From: Muribaculaceae bacterium
Lineage (GTDB): Bacteria > Bacillota > Clostridia > Lachnospirales > Lachnospiraceae
Reading direction: 5' to 3'
Length of the DNA: 64,000 nt
Assembly (NCBI GenBank): GCA_023666425.1
Contig: JAMPCA010000003.1
Location: forward strand, 1-64,000
Positions 58,871 through 64,000 of this stretch are shown piece after piece. The translations under genes and the position numbers were made by a program. Each line of letters starts with the position of its first letter. Position 1 is the first letter of the stretch. Under the pieces are notes generated by a model. It made no database searches. It was not told the origin of the DNA and saw only the letters and a program-made list of their open reading frames with translations.

Positions 58871-59725
58871 TCACTTCACTAATTTTAACTGTTCCCCCGC
58901 AATCACTTGTATGCCCGTATTTGTTCCGTAACAGTATCTGCAACATTCCATATACTTAGCTTTTTTTACATAATTTTTCAAGTTACGCCTTAATTTAGGG
59001 TCATTCCGAACATCTATATAATCCCCTTTAATTGGAGTGAATCCCTGAATACCAGGTGCAACAATACTCCTTGAGCAATGACCTATCCAACCATTTTCCA
59101 AAGTCAAACACGTTTTAAATGCACACTCCTTAAATCTATTGGCAACTACTAAATCTCTATCTTCTCTTTTTACATCTTTCCCTAAACAATCCCATGTCCC
59201 ATTCCCTTTTTCAAAATTATATACATCAAAAGATATATTATTTGCAGTACACCATAAACTCAATTCTTTAACATGATTCCCCTGAAACGCGGCTTCATAA
59301 TTACTGATCCTCATTGTTATCTTTTTACTCTGCAAAAGTGGAATCAACTTGTCTCCTGGTATTATAGTTCCGTTTGTTGCGATATGAATATGATTAATTC
59401 TTTTTTCATTTACACAAAAATCTAAAATTTTATCCAATTCAGGATAAACAAATGGTTCTCCCCCCTGGATTTGCAAAAGATGTATTTTCTTCACTGAACA
59501 TAACACCTTACATAAATCAGATATTATATCATCTACGTTGTATTTTAAGTTTTCAGGTAATGCATAGGGGGAAAAATTTGCACACTCTTTGCATTTTAAT
59601 GAACATGCCTGACCAGTAATAAGAACCAAATACCCTCCTGCGCCTACTATTTTGTCATAAATATTTTTAAAATTCTTTCTTCCTATAATCAATATCAATA
59701 ACTTTTGAATAATTTGCTTAAACAT
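58871..59725 (-). CDS. Radical SAM protein of the surface-polysaccharide locus
   Basis: A 284-residue radical SAM enzyme. The 4Fe-4S motif is CSLKCKEC near residue 42, followed by LLQIQGGEPFVYPELDKIL (GGEP motif) and an HIHIATNGT strand. Cysteines near the end (CAFKTCLTLENGWIGHCSRS and CCRYCYG) suggest an auxiliary cluster like SPASM/twitch proteins. The N-terminus is hydrophobic-basic. AAAGGGGAAAAAG precedes the ATG. Substrate unknown; the neighbours (sulfotransferase, cytidylyltransferase, glycosyltransferase) suggest modification of a glycan or an attached small group. Confidence 0.85.
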   Translation of the reverse strand: MFKQIIQKLLILIIGRKNFKNIYDKIVGAGGYLVLITGQACSLKCKECANFSPYALPENLKYNVDDIISDLCKVLCSVKKIHLLQIQGGEPFVYPELDKILDFCVNEKRINHIHIATNGTIIPGDKLIPLLQSKKITMRISNYEAAFQGNHVKELSLWCTANNISFDVYNFEKGNGTWDCLGKDVKREDRDLVVANRFKECAFKTCLTLENGWIGHCSRSIVAPGIQGFTPIKGDYIDVRNDPKLRRNLKNYVKKAKYMECCRYCYGTNTGIQVIAGEQLKLVK

Positions 59726-59745
59726 CTTTTTCCCCTTTCAGCATT

Positions 59746-60180
59746 TTACTTCACATCTTCTAAATTGTAGCCTCGTAATTGACTAAGCGCTCCAGCTATT
59801 TTTGTGGACGATATTCCCTGAGTATACGGAAAATATACAATTTTAATATCCGCTTGTTGAAATTCTTTTTCATACGAATTCCACTTTTTTGTACCGTACC
59901 AGTCATCTCCCACAAATAGTATTGATGCTCCTATTTTTTTACATGCAGCAAGCTTATCCATATCATATTGAGGAACCGCAGCATCCACAAACTTACACGC
60001 TCTAATGATTTCAATTCTGTCTTCAAATGGTATAAAAGAGTTCTTACCCTTATAGGATACCAATTCATCCGTAGTGACTCCCACTACCAATTTATCACAC
60101 ATTCCTTTAGCATTTTTTAATAGATTTAAATGTCCAATATGAAACAAATCATATACACCCGTTGTATATCCTATGACCAT
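59746..60180 (-). CDS. Cytidylyltransferase, TagD-like
   Basis: A 144-residue nucleotidyltransferase of the HxGH superfamily. GYTTGVYDLFHIGHLNLLKNA has the HIGH motif, RIEIIRACKFVD follows, and TQGISSTKI near the end matches the RTxGISTT signature of glycerol-3-phosphate cytidylyltransferase. It would make CDP-glycerol or another CDP-polyol for decorating a wall or capsule polymer. The ATG at 60180 sits behind GAGGAGGG; an upstream in-frame ATG is in front of that site. Twenty-five bases after the sulfotransferase gene. No CDP-glycerol glycerophosphotransferase is visible in the window. Confidence 0.88.
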   Translation of the reverse strand: MVIGYTTGVYDLFHIGHLNLLKNAKGMCDKLVVGVTTDELVSYKGKNSFIPFEDRIEIIRACKFVDAAVPQYDMDKLAACKKIGASILFVGDDWYGTKKWNSYEKEFQQADIKIVYFPYTQGISSTKIAGALSQLRGYNLEDVK

Positions 60181-60205
60181 TTTTCCCTCCTCTTTTCTAC
60201 TCATC

Positions 60206-61246
60206 TTAAAATGATTCTTCTAATGTTGATCTTTCCTTCCTATAATCAGAAAAATCATACAAATAATCTGAAAGCATTTTCTCTATATAGGCAATATCTT
60301 TTTTCGCATCATCTATTCCAACATACAACTGTGTATTTCTAATAGAAATTTCAGGCTTAAATATTTCTTTTATTCTCGAATGTTCTTTTATTCCCAAAAA
60401 ACTTTCTATAATTTTTACCGTTTCATCATACTTATAGACCATATCCTCAAACTGTACCCTTAAAATCCGTTTATCATTTACTATTTTCTTTCGGCAATAT
60501 CTATAATAACTCACAAACTCATCTATATTCTGTGTCGGGCACCAATGGCAGATCACACACCATTTCTTATGATGAAACATATACAAATCTCTTGGATCAC
60601 GATCTACTACTATACATTTTGCGTCATCAAAATATTGCATCCCTGCACATGGATCATTTCCGGCAAACAACTGGTTTACAAAAATTGGACGCTTTAAATC
60701 ATAACCCATTTCTGCAAATAACTGTTCTAAGTACAATTTTGTTTCCTGAATAAAATTATCCGGCTCTATACTTAAATACATTGTCCGATCTAAAAATGTA
60801 TGTATTCTTTTTTTCTTTTTAATTTGAACAGGATTTATAATTCGTTTTTCAAACAGTCTGTATTTAAGAGTCCTCCAGAAATTATTTGTCAAATACTCAT
60901 CCATTCCCCAATAGCCTGTCCATTTTAACTGTACTATTTTTTCAACATACTCCATAGATATGTCATAGAATTTATGATTTGTCCATCTGTTATAATAACC
61001 ATGGGGCTCCCTATCTACCATTTTTAAAAAATGTATAAATCTATTTATCGCTATATCAGAACTGAAAAAACGTTCTGGTGCCTGACACAAATGATATTCC
61101 AAATCTAAAATGCCATCAGGAAGATATAACAAATTAAATTCATCCTGCATCCCGCCTTGTATATCGTCATATTCTTGCAACAATGCTTCAACTGCTCCCG
61201 AACCAGTTGAACCCAACCCACTAATACTTATAACTTCCATTTTCAC
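60206..61246 (-). CDS. Sulfotransferase-family protein
   Basis: A 346-residue P-loop protein resembling PAPS-dependent sulfotransferases: the N-terminal ISISGLGSTGSGAV corresponds to the 5'-phosphosulfate loop, and CIVVDRDPRDLYMFH with the later VQFEDMVYKYDETVKIIESFLGI are the 3'-phosphate-binding and KxxxGxx-type regions. It would sulfate a sugar of the surface polymer, a modification seldom reported in Clostridia. Start uncertain: GTG at 61246 or ATG at 61240, with AAAGGA just upstream. AT-rich. Confidence 0.78.
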   Translation of the reverse strand: MKMEVISISGLGSTGSGAVEALLQEYDDIQGGMQDEFNLLYLPDGILDLEYHLCQAPERFFSSDIAINRFIHFLKMVDREPHGYYNRWTNHKFYDISMEYVEKIVQLKWTGYWGMDEYLTNNFWRTLKYRLFEKRIINPVQIKKKKRIHTFLDRTMYLSIEPDNFIQETKLYLEQLFAEMGYDLKRPIFVNQLFAGNDPCAGMQYFDDAKCIVVDRDPRDLYMFHHKKWCVICHWCPTQNIDEFVSYYRYCRKKIVNDKRILRVQFEDMVYKYDETVKIIESFLGIKEHSRIKEIFKPEISIRNTQLYVGIDDAKKDIAYIEKMLSDYLYDFSDYRKERSTLEESF

Positions 61247-61290
61247 TCAATCCTTTCGATACCCATATTCGATAAAAACTGTGAACCAGC

Positions 61291-62520
61291 TTACATTTCC
61301 ATCTTAAAAAAATCTACAATTATATCTACCGTATATGCAGGTGTATTCATTGGATATAATTTGTTTAAATCAACATAGTCAAAACTTTTTTGTTTAACAT
61401 TTCGTACAAATTCTTCAAATTTTTTAACATTTTCTCCCATATTCTCACTTGTATACAGTATCAATGCATACGGATACCTTTCTAAATATTTTATACACAC
61501 ATCATTTTTTTTAGGCGCAATATGAATTATAGGTTTTGCAAAAGACATATAATAAAATAATTTTGAAGGAACAGCTCCTACATCTTCACTAAAATTATTT
61601 CCTATGCAAAGGCAAATATCCATCTTGAGCATTTCTTTATCTAAGAGTTCCTTTTCAATAGTATTATTCAAAAACACTCTATTCGGCATCTCTTCTTGGG
61701 CTTTTTTTACTTGTTCAACTGATTCTGCATCATATCCGCTATAAAATAGTACTCTAACTCCTATTTCATGCGAACAATTTCTTAATAAATCTAAAAAATA
61801 TTGTGGTGTACGATAATATTTATTTAATGCTCCTGTATAAACACATGTTATATCTTTCTCTTCTCTATTTTCTGTTTTCTTTTGTTGCAAAAACCGATTA
61901 TCCAACAAAGGAATATCTACATATCTACTTTTAAAATCATATTTCATATATCTTTTTTTACTATAAAAATTAGCATGATTAATCATTCGCAAAATCAAAT
62001 CTGCACTATTATAATTTTTTCTCTCAATGATTTTGTTTCTCCTTGAGAAATACTTAGACCACCCAGTATTATTAAAAACGTTGTCAGTTATGGAATCTAA
62101 TTCATATAAAATCAATCGTATTTCTGAATGTTCACCTTTTATTTCCCTCCCTATAACATTTGTAAATGTTGGTTTTTGTGTACAAAGAACAAACTCAAAA
62201 TCATTTTCCTCAATTAACTTATTTGCTAATTTCTTATACTCTTTCATAAAGCCTTTATTTTCTAATGGATAATATCTCAGCACCCTATATAAGGTTCGTA
62301 ACTTCTGAAATAATCGAATCTTAAGTCTTTTTGATTCATATGGAGGAATATTATATATATGATTTGTCCCTATTTTTTCATACCCTTTTCCCTCAGAACA
62401 TTTCAAAATATATGCTTCATATCCCCTATTAGAAAACTCATGTAATATAGTTTCTAAACATACGCCTATTGCATTTGGCTTTGGCATAAATGAATTGGTT
62501 AATACTAAAATTTTTTTCAT
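61291..62520 (-). CDS. Glycosyltransferase, GT-B (family 4-like)
   Basis: A 409-residue GT-B protein. The N-terminus KKILVLTNSFMPKPNAIGVCLETILHEFSNRGYE is the usual acceptor domain of family 4 enzymes, and the C-terminal half has CVYTGALNKYYRTPQYFLDLL and DICLCIGNNFSEDVGAVPSKLFYYMSFAKPIIHI, the donor-binding region with the E-x7-E-like pattern partly degraded (no clear EGF motif). Transfers a sugar during repeat-unit assembly; donor and acceptor cannot be read from sequence. GTAGGAGAG precedes the ATG. Confidence 0.85.
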   Translation of the reverse strand: MKKILVLTNSFMPKPNAIGVCLETILHEFSNRGYEAYILKCSEGKGYEKIGTNHIYNIPPYESKRLKIRLFQKLRTLYRVLRYYPLENKGFMKEYKKLANKLIEENDFEFVLCTQKPTFTNVIGREIKGEHSEIRLILYELDSITDNVFNNTGWSKYFSRRNKIIERKNYNSADLILRMINHANFYSKKRYMKYDFKSRYVDIPLLDNRFLQQKKTENREEKDITCVYTGALNKYYRTPQYFLDLLRNCSHEIGVRVLFYSGYDAESVEQVKKAQEEMPNRVFLNNTIEKELLDKEMLKMDICLCIGNNFSEDVGAVPSKLFYYMSFAKPIIHIAPKKNDVCIKYLERYPYALILYTSENMGENVKKFEEFVRNVKQKSFDYVDLNKLYPMNTPAYTVDIIVDFFKMEM

Positions 62521-62532
62521 ACTCTCCTACCT

Positions 62533-64000
62533 TTATTTAAAATTATGAAAGATATCAATTAAGTGCAAAAATTTTTTGTGAAACATGATAATACAATCAA
62601 ATATCACAATTACTACTCCCACTATTCCCTTTAATGCCATAGACAATAGCGGAATATCCATATTTATAAATTCTATTATTCTATATGCCAAAAATAATGA
62701 CAAAAGATAAATACAGCAATATTTTGCAATTAAAATTATATACTGCCAAGTCTTTTCACTTAAATTTTTGTAACATCCGAATGTTCTCTGAATAAAACGC
62801 AACGATAATCCTATGATTGTACCCATAAGAACACCCCCGATTCCATATGAACGCACAAAAATAATTGACAAAAACAAATTAATTAATGCGGAAGATATAT
62901 TTGCTCTCATATCTTTATCAAACATCCCTCGTATTTGCAGATATGCCGGCACAGCATTGTACATAATTTGAAAGAAAATATAGCTTCCAAATAAAATCTC
63001 TATACTTGTTGGTTGCACATATTCTTCACCTAACCATAAGGTTATAAAGGGCGTAATCAAAACAATATACTCAACAGCACATATACTTCCAATCACAAAG
63101 TATACAAACGTAACTGTTTCAAGAAATTCATTTTTTGCCACCTCCAAATTTTCAGACATCATTTTATTGCCAAAATAATTTCTAACCGCTGTATCTATTG
63201 GTGTATATATAGCTAATATTGCTGTTGCAATTGCCATATAATTTCCATATGAATTAACATATACCAACCCCATATTTCTCGATATCACAATACTATCTGT
63301 TGAGTTAAAAATGAAATTAGCAAACTGCATTACAATAGTATTTTTCAAATCGCGAAAAAGTCCTGCTACTTTTTCAATTCTTCCTAACACTGAAGAAAAA
63401 GCCCATGGATAAAGCTTTCTTGCTGTTACATCAAGTACGATGACATAAATGGCATTTCCTACAAGTCCAATTAGCAAATAGTAAAAATAGTTACGAAAAT
63501 TTAAAACAATTATCATTTGCGATATATAAATAAATATATTAATTATCAGATCACACCATATACCATAATATCCTTGTTCCCTCGCGCTTAAAAGCGCGAC
63601 ATTAGGAGCAGAAATCATTCGTATACTTTGTGTGATAACTTGTAATAAAAAAACTACCCTTAAAAAAGATGTTGTATATTGATTATCATAAATCAACTGC
63701 TCAAGGAAAAATGAACATCCAATCCCAAACACAACAATAAACAAAGCAATTAAATAGTAAAACTGCCTTGATAAACGCACAATTCTTTGTATAGCACTGT
63801 AATTATTATCTGCATTATATTGATACAATCTCGGATATATTGCTGTTATAAACCCAGCGGTTGCTAAATTAAGAAATTCTATTATATTTTGATATAAATT
63901 ACTCAATCCTGACAGCTCTGCGCCCATATATTTCATAAATATTCTTCGCAAGAACATTCCAAGTACACAGATTAAAAATTTATTAGCTATACCCAAACAA
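62533..64000 (-). CDS. Wzx-type oligosaccharide flippase, cut by window edge
   Basis: At least 487 residues of a multi-pass membrane protein of the polysaccharide-flippase (MOP) superfamily, with about 12-14 hydrophobic segments. Its N-terminal visible part, LRRIFMKYMGAELSGLSNLYQNIIEFLNLATAGFITAIYPRLYQY, is the typical substrate-chamber opening (FxxxxGxExxGLxxLxxNI). It would flip lipid-linked repeat units across the membrane for a Wzy-type polymer. The reading frame is open to the right edge, so the true start lies outside; the TTG at 63996 is not a convincing start. Strongly AT-rich. Confidence 0.9.
   Translation of the reverse strand, partial: CLGIANKFLICVLGMFLRRIFMKYMGAELSGLSNLYQNIIEFLNLATAGFITAIYPRLYQYNADNNYSAIQRIVRLSRQFYYLIALFIVVFGIGCSFFLEQLIYDNQYTTSFLRVVFLLQVITQSIRMISAPNVALLSAREQGYYGIWCDLIINIFIYISQMIIVLNFRNYFYYLLIGLVGNAIYVIVLDVTARKLYPWAFSSVLGRIEKVAGLFRDLKNTIVMQFANFIFNSTDSIVISRNMGLVYVNSYGNYMAIATAILAIYTPIDTAVRNYFGNKMMSENLEVAKNEFLETVTFVYFVIGSICAVEYIVLITPFITLWLGEEYVQPTSIEILFGSYIFFQIMYNAVPAYLQIRGMFDKDMRANISSALINLFLSIIFVRSYGIGGVLMGTIIGLSLRFIQRTFGCYKNLSEKTWQYIILIAKYCCIYLLSLFLAYRIIEFINMDIPLLSMALKGIVGVVIVIFDCIIMFHKKFLHLIDIFHNFK

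Overview
The window looks like the chromosome of an endospore-forming anaerobic Firmicute of the class Clostridia, most likely a gut Lachnospiraceae. Reasons: the sporulation/germination genes gpr and spoIIP, acetate kinase, HrcA/CIRCE heat-shock control, strong AGGAGG-type ribosome sites with some TTG and GTG starts, and a DUF4317 gene. The assignment is inference from gene content. No rRNA, tRNA, CRISPR array or intact insertion sequence was found.

Layout, left to right. (1) 1-1150: decayed defence/toxin-antitoxin debris. It holds an intact MNT nucleotidyltransferase, a HEPN partner killed by an early stop, a shrunken type III restriction subunit, a broken HTH regulator and the first codons of a DUF5674-like gene. 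(2) 1271-11408, minus strand: a housekeeping run yceD-rpmF-(DUF4317)-plsX-acpP-rnc-smc-ftsY-ilvA-lgt, with ackA just upstream. (3) 12784-18400: a C-terminal J-domain protein, then the chaperone operon hrcA-grpE-dnaK-dnaJ under a promoter plus CIRCE. (4) 18442-30260: hemW, lepA, a nucleoside-salvage run udp-mcp-cdd-deoB-add with a chemoreceptor inside it, spoIIP, gpr, then rpsT on the plus strand and holA. (5) 30457-38714: a HTH/S24-like regulator facing a protease-less Lon-like AAA+ ATPase, a soluble chemoreceptor, purA, degV, groES-groEL (second CIRCE) and a beta-carbonic anhydrase. (6) 38829-48395, minus strand: gltB-gltD followed without real gaps by two membrane proteins (one DUF5058), an M20 amidohydrolase and a HAD phosphatase. 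(7) 48781-52841: an aldose epimerase, an L-ribulokinase/AraD pair and a secreted protein made of two Asp-rich repeats.

(8) 52930-64000: a surface-polysaccharide locus, all minus strand. The GC-rich capE-capF-capG module (UDP-N-acetyl-L-fucosamine synthesis) is separated by two pseudogenes from a visibly AT-rich module: an asparagine-synthase-like enzyme, a radical SAM protein, a cytidylyltransferase, a sulfotransferase, a glycosyltransferase and a Wzx-type flippase that runs off the window. The composition break and the junk at the junction suggest the distal part was acquired or exchanged.

Best candidates for something undescribed are the gltBD-linked DUF5058 membrane pair with amidohydrolase, the decoration set of the AT-rich polysaccharide locus, the Lon-like ATPase with an altered Walker B facing its possible regulator, and the chemoreceptor embedded in the nucleoside operon. 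All family calls were made by reading motifs; no database search was run.
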